Positions 1 through 5,847 of a stretch of DNA of 5,847 nt are shown piece by piece. Each line of letters starts with the position of its first letter. Position 1 is the stretch's first letter. The notes under the pieces were generated by a model. It ran no database searches. It saw nothing but the letters and a program-made list of their open reading frames with translations, and was not told where the DNA came from. Location: assembly GCA_913020625.1 (NCBI GenBank), contig CAJVZX010000044.1, positions 1 to 5,847 of the forward strand, in the 5' to 3' direction. The position numbers and the translations under genes are program-made. Source of the stretch: an uncultured Pelagibacterales bacterium (GTDB lineage Bacteria > Pseudomonadota > Alphaproteobacteria > Pelagibacterales > Pelagibacteraceae).

Positions 1-1692
1 ATGAGTTTAAGATTAGTCTTATTTAATAAAACAGCAGTTGAAAAAATAGCAAACGAAAACTTTGATCAATTTAAATCGCTAGGTGTTGCTAAAAAGTATT
101 TATTAAATTTAGAGCAAGAAAAATGCTTAGAAGAAATAAGTAATAAAAATATAAATTTTAATGTTCATGTTATTGATGGAGTTACAGGATCAGGCAAAAC
201 TTTAGTTTACTTTTCTAGAATAAAGGAGTTGATAGACAAAGGTTATCAAGCATTAATTATGTTGCCAGAAATTGGATTAACTTCTCAATTTCAAAAAAGG
301 TTTTTGGATTTTTTTAATTTTGAGCCAGCAATATGGCACTCTAATGTAACAAAAAAAAATAAAAGAATTATTTGGAGAGGTGTAGTAGAAAATAAAATTA
401 AAGCAGTTGTAGGAGCAAGATCTTCTCTTTTTTTACCATTCAAAAAATTAGGAATTATTATTGTAGATGAAGAACATGATAGCTCATATAAACAAGATGA
501 AGGGGTTATGTATAATGCCAGAGATATGGCAATATCTAGGGCTTCATTTGAAAACATTCCAATCAATCTAATCACTTCTATACCTTCAGTAGAAACTTTT
601 AATAATATATTAGATAAAAAATATTCGACTTCAATTTTAAAAAAAAGATATAAAAATGCCTCATTACCAAAATTTGAAATAATTGATTTAAATTTAAAAA
701 AAATACCAAAAAAGAGCTGGATTGCATCAGAAACAATTAAAAAAGTTTCAGCTCATTTAGAACAGGGTGATCAAATATTGTTTTTTTTAAATAGGAGAGG
801 ATTTGCACCTTTTGTAATTTGTAAAAAATGTCACTCAAAATTTCTCTGTCCAAACTGTTCTGTAAATATTAATTACCATAAAAGTAAAAATATTTTACTA
901 TGTCATTATTGTGGTTTTAAATCTTCGTTAAATAGAAAATGCAATGACAATAGCAGCTGTGATTTTATTTTTTGTGGGCCAGGCGTTGAAAGAATTGCAG
1001 AAGAATTAAAAATACAGTTTCCTAAAAAAAAAATATCAATTTTTTCAAGTGATACTCTTAAGAAAAAGGATTCAAAAATTATTATTGGTAAAATTGAAAA
1101 TAGGAAAATTGATATTTTGGTTGGAACACAATTAATTTCAAAAGGTTTTCATTTTGCAAAATTAAACTGTATTGTAGTTATTGATGCAGATTTTTCATCA
1201 CATGGATATGATTTAAGATCAGCAGAAAAAAATATCCAATTATACCATCAACTTTCTGGAAGAGCAGGGAGAGAAAATATTAAATCAACTATATATTTTC
1301 AAACTTATACTCCCAAAGATGAAATGTTTAAGAACATAGCAAACAAGAATACGCATATATTTCTAAATAAAGAAATTGAATTAAGAAAAAAAAATAAGTT
1401 ACCACCCTTTTATAGATTTATTTCATTTATTGTAACTGGAAAAAAAGAGAATGAAACAGAAATAGAAGCATTAAAGTTAAAAAAATATTTATCGAAACAT
1501 TTGAAACAAGAAATTTTAGGACCTGTAAATGCTCCAATTTTTAGGATTAATAAAAAATTTAGATGCCGACTTCTTTTAAGAGTTCCAAAAAAAAATATTA
1601 TCCAAAAACAATTAAATTTATGTATGGATAAAATTAAACTTAGCACAGGAATAAAACTTACAGTTGATGTAGATCCAATTAGCTTTAATTAA
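1..1692 (+). CDS. priA: Primosomal protein N' (replication restart helicase PriA), 5'-truncated by window edge
   Basis: PriA is a 3'-5' superfamily 2 DNA helicase that recognises stalled or repaired forks and loads the replicative helicase away from oriC. The visible 563 residues hold the whole helicase core. Walker A GVTGSGKT is at 60-67, GARSS at 138-142, the DEAH-type box DEEHDSSYKQ at 156-165, the zinc-binding cysteines at 274, 277, 283, 286, 301, 304, 314 and 320, the motif V region GTQLISKGFHF at 375-385, and motif VI QLSGRAGR at 417-424. A conserved-looking LPPFYRF follows at 467-473. The Walker lysine is K66, against K230 in E. coli PriA, so about 160 N-terminal residues (3'-DNA-end-binding and winged-helix domains) should lie upstream. 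The ATG at base 1 is therefore probably an internal methionine, though a shortened N-terminus cannot be excluded. The gene ends in TAA at 1690-1692. Oddities: the last zinc pair is Cx5C rather than CxxC, and motif III reads TSIPS where SATPS is usual. Family assignment is very secure. Confidence 0.96.
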   Translation: MSLRLVLFNKTAVEKIANENFDQFKSLGVAKKYLLNLEQEKCLEEISNKNINFNVHVIDGVTGSGKTLVYFSRIKELIDKGYQALIMLPEIGLTSQFQKRFLDFFNFEPAIWHSNVTKKNKRIIWRGVVENKIKAVVGARSSLFLPFKKLGIIIVDEEHDSSYKQDEGVMYNARDMAISRASFENIPINLITSIPSVETFNNILDKKYSTSILKKRYKNASLPKFEIIDLNLKKIPKKSWIASETIKKVSAHLEQGDQILFFLNRRGFAPFVICKKCHSKFLCPNCSVNINYHKSKNILLCHYCGFKSSLNRKCNDNSSCDFIFCGPGVERIAEELKIQFPKKKISIFSSDTLKKKDSKIIIGKIENRKIDILVGTQLISKGFHFAKLNCIVVIDADFSSHGYDLRSAEKNIQLYHQLSGRAGRENIKSTIYFQTYTPKDEMFKNIANKNTHIFLNKEIELRKKNKLPPFYRFISFIVTGKKENETEIEALKLKKYLSKHLKQEILGPVNAPIFRINKKFRCRLLLRVPKKNIIQKQLNLCMDKIKLSTGIKLTVDVDPISFN

Positions 1693-1700
1693 CAGGGTAA

Positions 1701-1721
1701 ATTTGTACAAGTTTGACAAAT
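1701..1721 (+). repeat. Inverted repeat ATTTGT-N9-ACAAAT
   Basis: A perfect 6-bp inverted repeat (1701-1706 with 1716-1721) has a 9-nt loop and overlaps the TTGACA hexamer at 1713-1718. The arm also contributes to the 8-bp palindrome TTGTACAA (1703-1710). It could be a weak RNA hairpin or an operator half-site pair. A match of this size can also arise by chance in AT-rich DNA. Confidence 0.3.
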
Positions 1722-1728
1722 CTCGCTC

Positions 1729-1740
1729 TTGAAGACTCAA
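1729..1740 (+). repeat. Small inverted repeat TTGA-N4-TCAA
   Basis: A 4-bp stem with an AGAC tetraloop is the middle of three consecutive inverted repeats in the priA-atpH gap. An alternative pairing of AAGTT (1709-1713) with AACTT (1739-1743) would compete with it. On its own it is too short to be significant. Confidence 0.15.
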
Positions 1741-1753
1741 CTTTGATGTGTTA

Positions 1754-1771
1754 GTTAAAGCCTGTTTTAAC
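1754..1771 (+). repeat. Inverted repeat GTTAAA-N6-TTTAAC
   Basis: A perfect 6-bp inverted repeat (1754-1759 with 1766-1771) closes a GCCTGT loop about 35 nt upstream of the atpH start. The stem is nearly all A/T and no T-run follows, so it does not look like an intrinsic terminator. It could form part of a structured leader or be an operator, and chance is possible. Confidence 0.3.
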
Positions 1772-1792
1772 AATTATCATACATGATTAGTC

Positions 1793-1800
1793 AAAAGGAA
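1793..1800 (+). promoter_or_regulatory. Ribosome binding site of atpH (AAAAGGAA)
   Basis: AGGA at 1796-1799 lies 6 nt upstream of the TTG at 1806. This supports the TTG start, because an in-frame TAG at 1788-1790 rules out any start further upstream and the next in-frame ATG is at codon 47, inside the conserved domain. Confidence 0.75.
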
Positions 1801-1805
1801 ATAAT

Positions 1806-2363
1806 TTGAGTTCAAAAAATACTTTTTCAGAAACAGCAACAAACAGGTATGCTTTGGCTCTATATGAATTGGCTAATGAATATTCTGATCTTGAGAATAT
1901 TGAAAATCAATCAAAAAACTTATTGGAATTGCTTAAACAGAGTATGGATTTTAGATTATTTGTAAAAGACCCAACAAGTGAAAAAAATGAACAAATTAAA
2001 TCTATTGAAATTATTGCTGAAAAATTTAATTTTAGTAAAATTTTTTCAAAATTTTTAAGTTTTCTTGCATTTAAAAGAAGATTTTTCTTTTTAGAAAAAA
2101 TATTAAAGAGTTTTTTGAATGTTTGCTCCAAAAATAGAGGCGAAATATCAGCAAAATTAAATTCATCAAAAGAATTAAGTATATCTGAAGTTGAAAATAT
2201 AGAAAAGGAATTATCAGATCATTTTACTACTAAAATAAAATTAGATTATAAATATGATCCAAGTTTGATTGGTGGTTTAATAATTCAAGTTGGAAGTGTT
2301 ATGATAGATACATCTATAAAAAATAAATTAAAACAACTAAAAACAAAATTGATGGAGACATAA
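1806..2363 (+). CDS. atpH: ATP synthase F1 subunit delta (OSCP family)
   Basis: Delta sits on top of the F1 alpha/beta hexamer and joins it to the b-subunit peripheral stalk, so that the hexamer stays fixed while gamma turns. The product is 185 residues, close to the family's usual 175-190. The N-terminal helical domain opens with a typical NRYALALYELA at 13-23. The C-terminal signature is present: the conserved double glycine at 156-157 within SLIGGLIIQVGSVMID (153-168), followed by a basic helix IKNKLKQLKTKL (171-182). The start is TTG at 1806, chosen because of the AGGA site 6 nt upstream, the in-frame TAG at 1788 and the lack of any ATG before codon 47. It is the first gene of the F1 cluster, and its TAA stop directly abuts the atpA ATG. 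Delta proteins diverge fast, but the C-terminal motif and the atpA neighbour make the call firm. Confidence 0.95.
   Translation: MSSKNTFSETATNRYALALYELANEYSDLENIENQSKNLLELLKQSMDFRLFVKDPTSEKNEQIKSIEIIAEKFNFSKIFSKFLSFLAFKRRFFFLEKILKSFLNVCSKNRGEISAKLNSSKELSISEVENIEKELSDHFTTKIKLDYKYDPSLIGGLIIQVGSVMIDTSIKNKLKQLKTKLMET
2354..2357 (+). promoter_or_regulatory. Ribosome binding site of atpA (GGAG inside atpH end)
   Basis: GGAG within the last codons of atpH lies 6 nt before the atpA ATG at 2364. It is the best-placed Shine-Dalgarno match of the four atp genes and fixes the atpA start next to the atpH stop, which suggests translational coupling. Confidence 0.75.
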
Positions 2364-3896
2364 ATGCAAATTAATCCATCAGAAGTAACAAAAATTTTAA
2401 AAGAACAAATTAAAAAATTTGGAGAAAAAGCAGAAGTAACAGAAATAGGACATGTTCTTTCAGTTGGAGACGGTATAGCGCGAGTGTATGGATTAGACAA
2501 TGTTCAGGCTGGAGAAATGGTTGAGTTTTCTGATGGCTCAAAAGGTATGGCTTTAAATTTGGAAAACGATAATGTTGGTATTGTAATTTTTGGAGATGAT
2601 AGAGCTATCAAAGAAGGCGATGTGGTTAAAAGAACGGGTGCAATTGTAGATGTTCCTGTAGGAAAAGAATTATTAGGAAGAGTTGTTGATGGATTAGGAA
2701 ATCCTATAGACGGCAAAGGTGCTTTAGATAAAAAACTAAAAAGAAACAGAGTTGAAGTAAAAGCTCCAGGGATTATACCTCGTAAATCAGTAAATGAACC
2801 TGTACAAACTGGCTTGAAAGCAATTGATAGTTTGATTCCAATTGGAAGAGGTCAAAGAGAATTAATTATTGGTGATAGACAAACTGGAAAAACTGCAGTG
2901 GCAATTGATACAATTATTAATCAGAAAGAAATTAACCAAGGAAGTGATGAAAAAAAGAAATTATATTGTATTTATGTAGCCATTGGACAAAAACAGTCAA
3001 CAGTTGCTCAAATAGTTAAATCATTAGAAGAAGCAGGAGCAATGGAGTATACAACAATTGTTTCAGCAACGGCTTCTGATCCAGCTCCACTACAATTTTT
3101 GGCACCTTACACTGGTTGTACCATGGGTGAATATTTTAGAGACAACGGTATGCATGCATTAATTATTTATGATGACTTGTCAAAGCAAGCCGTAGCTTAC
3201 AGGCAAATGTCACTTTTATTAAGAAGACCACCAGGAAGAGAAGCTTATCCAGGCGATGTTTTTTATCTTCATAGTAGATTATTAGAAAGAGCTGCAAAAC
3301 TTAATGATGATAATGGCGGTGGATCATTAACAGCATTACCGATAATTGAAACACAAGCGGGTGATGTTTCCGCTTATATTCCAACTAATGTAATTTCAAT
3401 AACCGATGGTCAAATTTTTTTAGAAACAGAACTATTTAATCAGGGTATAAGACCTGCTGTTAATGTAGGTTTATCAGTTTCACGAGTAGGATCTGCAGCA
3501 CAAACAAAGGCTATGAAAAAAGTTGCTGGTTCAATTAAGTTAGAGTTGGCACAGTATAGAGAAATGGCGGCATTTGCTCAGTTTGGTTCAGATTTAGATG
3601 CTTCAACACAAAGGTTATTAAATAGAGGATCAAAATTAACAGAGCTTTTAAAACAAAATCAATATTCTCCTATGTCCGTTGCGCAGCAGGTAATTGCAGT
3701 TTTTTCGGGTGTTAGAGGTTATCTAGATAATATTGAATTAAATGAAATTCAAAATATTGAAAAAAAAATCTATGAAAAAGTTAAATCATTGAGTCCTGAA
3801 ATTATTGAAAGTATTAATAACACAGGAAAATTAGATGAAGAAACAGAAAAAAAATTAGTATCGCTTATTGAAGAATTTAATAAAAAAAATAATTAA
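2364..3896 (+). CDS. atpA: ATP synthase F1 subunit alpha
   Basis: Alpha alternates with beta in the F1 hexamer and binds nucleotide at the non-catalytic sites, while giving an arginine to the catalytic sites. The 510-residue product is full length (E. coli 513) and begins MQINPSEVTKILKEQI, like other proteobacterial alphas. Visible motifs are the beta-barrel VGDGIARVYGLDNVQAGE (34-51), the P-loop GDRQTGKT at 170-177 (K176, T177), the Walker B region ALIIYDDLSK (265-274), and the alpha/beta signature PAVNVGLSVS at 364-373 followed by R374. R374 is the expected arginine finger (E. coli R376). The C-terminal helical domain runs to the end, with a charged tail rich in K and E. No frameshift or missing active-site residue is seen. 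The gene directly follows atpH (0 nt gap) and precedes atpG by 6 nt. Confidence 0.99.
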   Translation: MQINPSEVTKILKEQIKKFGEKAEVTEIGHVLSVGDGIARVYGLDNVQAGEMVEFSDGSKGMALNLENDNVGIVIFGDDRAIKEGDVVKRTGAIVDVPVGKELLGRVVDGLGNPIDGKGALDKKLKRNRVEVKAPGIIPRKSVNEPVQTGLKAIDSLIPIGRGQRELIIGDRQTGKTAVAIDTIINQKEINQGSDEKKKLYCIYVAIGQKQSTVAQIVKSLEEAGAMEYTTIVSATASDPAPLQFLAPYTGCTMGEYFRDNGMHALIIYDDLSKQAVAYRQMSLLLRRPPGREAYPGDVFYLHSRLLERAAKLNDDNGGGSLTALPIIETQAGDVSAYIPTNVISITDGQIFLETELFNQGIRPAVNVGLSVSRVGSAAQTKAMKKVAGSIKLELAQYREMAAFAQFGSDLDASTQRLLNRGSKLTELLKQNQYSPMSVAQQVIAVFSGVRGYLDNIELNEIQNIEKKIYEKVKSLSPEIIESINNTGKLDEETEKKLVSLIEEFNKKNN

Positions 3897-3902
3897 AATT
3901 TT

Positions 3903-4781
3903 ATGCCAAGTTTAAAGGATTTAAAAAAAAGAATTTCAAGTGTTAAATCAACTCAAAAAATTACCAAAGCTATGAAAATGGTAGCTGCTGCAAAGTTGAG
4001 AAGAGCTCAAGAGAGTGCTGAGAGAGGAAGGCCTTTTTCAGAAAAAATGAATAATATCATTCTTAATTTAAGTAATTCCATTTCAGATAAAGAAAATTCT
4101 TCAAAGTTTTTAGTTGGTACTGGGAAAGATAATATACACTTGTGTGTCGTTATTACGGCAGATAGGGGACTGTGTGGTGGTTTTAACACAAACATATGTA
4201 GAAAAGCAAAAAATTATTTTGACAAAATTTTAAAAGAAAACAAAACACTAAAAATTTTTACTGTTGGATCTAAAGGACACGACCAGTTAAAAAGAATCTA
4301 TGGAAAATATATAATTGAAAAAATAAATTTTAAAGGATTTAAAAAAATTACCTATAAAGAAGCAGAAGACGTTGGAAAAGTTATAATTAGATTGTTTAAC
4401 GAATTACAATTTGATGTGTGTAAAATATTTTATAACAAATTTAAGAATGTTATTTCACAGATACCTCAAGAACAGCAGATTATACCGATTGAAAATCAAA
4501 ACCAAAAAGAATTCAAAAAATCGGATAAATTTTATGAATTTGAACCGGAAGAAAATGAAATTTTAAATAATTTGCTTCCAAGAAATATTTCTGCTCAAAT
4601 TTTTAAAGCGCTTCTTGAAAATGCTGCAAGTGAACAAGGATCTAGGATGACAGCCATGGATAATGCAACAAGAAATGCTGGAGATTTAGTTGATAAATTA
4701 ACCGTAACCTATAATAGAAGTAGACAGGCAGCAATTACTAAGGAACTTATTGAAATAATATCAGGAGCAGAGAGTTTATAA
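3903..4781 (+). CDS. atpG: ATP synthase F1 subunit gamma
   Basis: Gamma is the central rotor shaft that couples turning of the F0 c-ring to conformational change in the beta subunits. The product is 292 residues, near the usual length (E. coli 287). The N-terminal coiled-coil helix begins MPSLKDLKKRISSVKSTQKI and continues TKAMKMVAAAKLRRAQ (21-36). The central Rossmann-like domain contains ITADRGLCGGFNTN (84-97). The C-terminal helix carries NAASEQGSRMTAMDNATRNA (240-259), and the gamma signature ITKELIEIISGAES is at 278-291. The ATG lies 6 nt after the atpA stop. The sequence before it is A/T only, with no Shine-Dalgarno, so translation probably depends on ribosomes finishing atpA. No anomaly is seen in the protein itself. 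Confidence 0.98.
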   Translation: MPSLKDLKKRISSVKSTQKITKAMKMVAAAKLRRAQESAERGRPFSEKMNNIILNLSNSISDKENSSKFLVGTGKDNIHLCVVITADRGLCGGFNTNICRKAKNYFDKILKENKTLKIFTVGSKGHDQLKRIYGKYIIEKINFKGFKKITYKEAEDVGKVIIRLFNELQFDVCKIFYNKFKNVISQIPQEQQIIPIENQNQKEFKKSDKFYEFEPEENEILNNLLPRNISAQIFKALLENAASEQGSRMTAMDNATRNAGDLVDKLTVTYNRSRQAAITKELIEIISGAESL

Positions 4782-4783
4782 TA

Positions 4784-5847
4784 ATGAGTAATAAATTTGG
4801 AAAAATTACACAAGTAATAGGAGCCGTAGTTGATGTTCACTTTGAAGGTCAGTTACCAGAAATTTTGACTGCATTGGAATGTGATAATGCTGGAAATAGA
4901 CTTGTCTTAGAAGTTGCTCAACATTTGGGAGAAACAACAGTTAGAACTATTGCAATGGATAGTACTGAGGGACTTAAGAGAGGAGATAAAGTGACTGATA
5001 CTGGTTCTCCAATTAAAGTCCCAGTTGGACCAGAAACACTTGGTAGAATAATAAATGTTATCGGAGAACCTATAGATCAAAAAGGAAAAGTGTCTACAAA
5101 AGAAAGTTGGCCTATACATAGGGCGGCTCCAAAATTTACAGATCAATCAACTGAAACAGAGATATTAGTAACGGGAATAAAGGTTGTAGATCTACTAGCC
5201 CCTTATGCCAAAGGTGGAAAAATAGGTCTTTTTGGAGGAGCGGGTGTAGGTAAAACAGTAATTATCATGGAATTAATAAATAATATTGCAAAGGCACATG
5301 GTGGTTTTTCAGTTTTTGCTGGCGTTGGAGAAAGAACGAGAGAAGGAAATGATTTATATCACGAAATGATCGAGTCTGGCGTAATTAAAATAGATGGAAA
5401 GGGTTCGAAAGCCGCATTGGTCTATGGACAGATGAATGAACCACCAGGAGCACGTGCAAGAGTCGGTTTAGCAGGTTTAACAGTCGCAGAATATTTTAGA
5501 GACAAAGAAGGACAAGATGTTTTGTTTTTTATTGATAATATATTTAGATTTACCCAGGCTGGTTCCGAGGTATCAGCATTATTAGGCAGAATCCCATCTG
5601 CTGTGGGCTACCAACCAACCTTAGCTACTGATATGGGAAACTTACAGGAAAGAATTACAACTACAAATAAAGGTTCAATTACATCGGTACAAGCAATTTA
5701 TGTTCCGGCGGATGATTTAACTGATCCTGCCCCTGCTACATCTTTTGCACACCTAGATGCAACTACAGTATTATCTAGACAAATTGCAGAATTAGGCATT
5801 TATCCTGCAGTTGATCCTTTGGATTCTACTTCAAGAATTTTAGATCC
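4784..5847 (+). CDS. atpD: ATP synthase F1 subunit beta, 3'-truncated by window edge
   Basis: Beta carries the catalytic sites that make or hydrolyse ATP. My translation from the ATG at 4784 stays open to the right edge: 354 codons plus two bases, of an expected 460-475. It begins MSNKFGKITQVIGAVVDVHF. The P-loop GGAGVGKT is at 151-158 (K157, T158), GERTREG at 182-188 includes the presumed general base E183, and Walker B FFIDN is at 248-252 (D251). It continues with SEVSALLGRIPSAVGYQP (261-278) and the alpha/beta signature PAVDPLDSTS at 341-350. The DELSEED-containing C-terminal domain lies beyond the window. Only 2 nt separate it from the atpG stop. Its Shine-Dalgarno is weak: AGAG at 4771-4774 (9 nt upstream), or AGGAG at 4763-4767, which is rather far at 16 nt. 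All catalytic residues visible are intact. Confidence 0.99.
   Translation, partial: MSNKFGKITQVIGAVVDVHFEGQLPEILTALECDNAGNRLVLEVAQHLGETTVRTIAMDSTEGLKRGDKVTDTGSPIKVPVGPETLGRIINVIGEPIDQKGKVSTKESWPIHRAAPKFTDQSTETEILVTGIKVVDLLAPYAKGGKIGLFGGAGVGKTVIIMELINNIAKAHGGFSVFAGVGERTREGNDLYHEMIESGVIKIDGKGSKAALVYGQMNEPPGARARVGLAGLTVAEYFRDKEGQDVLFFIDNIFRFTQAGSEVSALLGRIPSAVGYQPTLATDMGNLQERITTTNKGSITSVQAIYVPADDLTDPAPATSFAHLDATTVLSRQIAELGIYPAVDPLDSTSRILD

Larger units (their letters stand above)
1693..1805 (+). promoter_or_regulatory. priA-atpH intergenic region: possible atp operon promoter and leader
   Basis: This 113-nt gap is the only sizeable non-coding stretch in the window and the natural place for the F1 operon promoter. 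A perfect TTGACA lies at 1713-1718, but no good -10 follows 16-19 nt later. A second pair, TTGATG (1743-1748) and TTTAAC (1766-1771), has a 17-nt spacer and matches the sigma-70 consensus at 4 of 6 positions each. TATCAT (1775-1780) is a 5-of-6 match to a -10 but has only a poor -35. None is decisive in such AT-rich DNA. There is no GC-rich hairpin followed by a T-run, so readthrough from priA is possible. The promoter call is an inference from position plus weak motifs. Confidence 0.35.

Noticed and set aside
1..3. ATG at base 1 as the true priA start
   Set aside because: The Walker A lysine would be at residue 66 instead of about 230, so the N-terminal DNA-binding domains would be missing; the window edge is the simpler explanation.
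291..575. Reverse-strand open frame of 94 codons inside priA
   Set aside because: It lies wholly antisense to the conserved PriA helicase core, has low-complexity composition expected from A/T-rich complement, and matches no family I recognise.
1713..1718. TTGACA as a firm sigma-70 -35 box
   Set aside because: The hexamer is perfect, but the sequence 16-19 nt downstream (CTCAAC and its shifts) is a poor -10, so it is kept only as a weak candidate within the intergenic entry.
1754..1780. Intrinsic terminator for priA
   Set aside because: The GTTAAA/TTTAAC stem has almost no G-C pairs and is followed by AATTATCAT rather than a T-run.
2285..2716. Two reverse-strand open frames across the atpH/atpA junction and early atpA
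   Set aside because: Both are antisense to strongly conserved delta and alpha sequence and show no independent ribosome site or recognisable domain.
4907..5146. Reverse-strand open frame of 79 codons inside atpD
   Set aside because: It is antisense to the conserved beta-subunit coding sequence, rich in Cys, Trp, Ser and Phe as an antisense shadow would be, with no supporting start signal.

Overview
The window is core chromosomal DNA from a very AT-rich bacterium, most likely an alphaproteobacterium of the SAR11 clade (Candidatus Pelagibacter or a close relative). Three things point that way: strong A/T bias with AGA-dominated arginine codons, very short gene spacing, and the order priA - atpH - atpA - atpG - atpD with no F0 genes in the cluster. 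In alphaproteobacteria the F1 genes usually form a separate atpHAGDC operon away from the F0 genes. The AtpA sequence also looks SAR11-like to me from memory; no search was run.

Layout, all on the + strand: (1) 1-1692, the C-terminal three quarters of PriA, the replication-restart helicase, cut by the left edge. (2) 1693-1805, a 113-nt gap. It is the only sizeable intergenic region and holds three small inverted repeats, weak promoter-like hexamers and the atpH ribosome binding site. (3) 1806-2363 atpH (delta/OSCP), starting at TTG. (4) 2364-3896 atpA (alpha), directly abutting atpH. (5) 3903-4781 atpG (gamma). (6) 4784 to the right edge, atpD (beta), cut after about 354 codons. atpC would be expected just beyond.

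The four atp genes encode the soluble F1 part of the F-type ATP synthase: alpha and beta form the catalytic hexamer, gamma is the rotor shaft and delta ties the hexamer to the peripheral stalk. Gaps of 0, 6 and 2 nt imply one transcript with translational coupling. PriA is functionally unrelated and is probably a conserved neighbour; no convincing terminator separates it from the atp genes.

I found no mobile element, CRISPR array, tRNA or rRNA, and no evidence of an undescribed system. The points most worth checking are the possibly structured atpH leader, the TTG start of atpH, the uneven ribosome binding sites across the operon, and two departures from consensus in PriA (the last zinc knuckle and helicase motif III).
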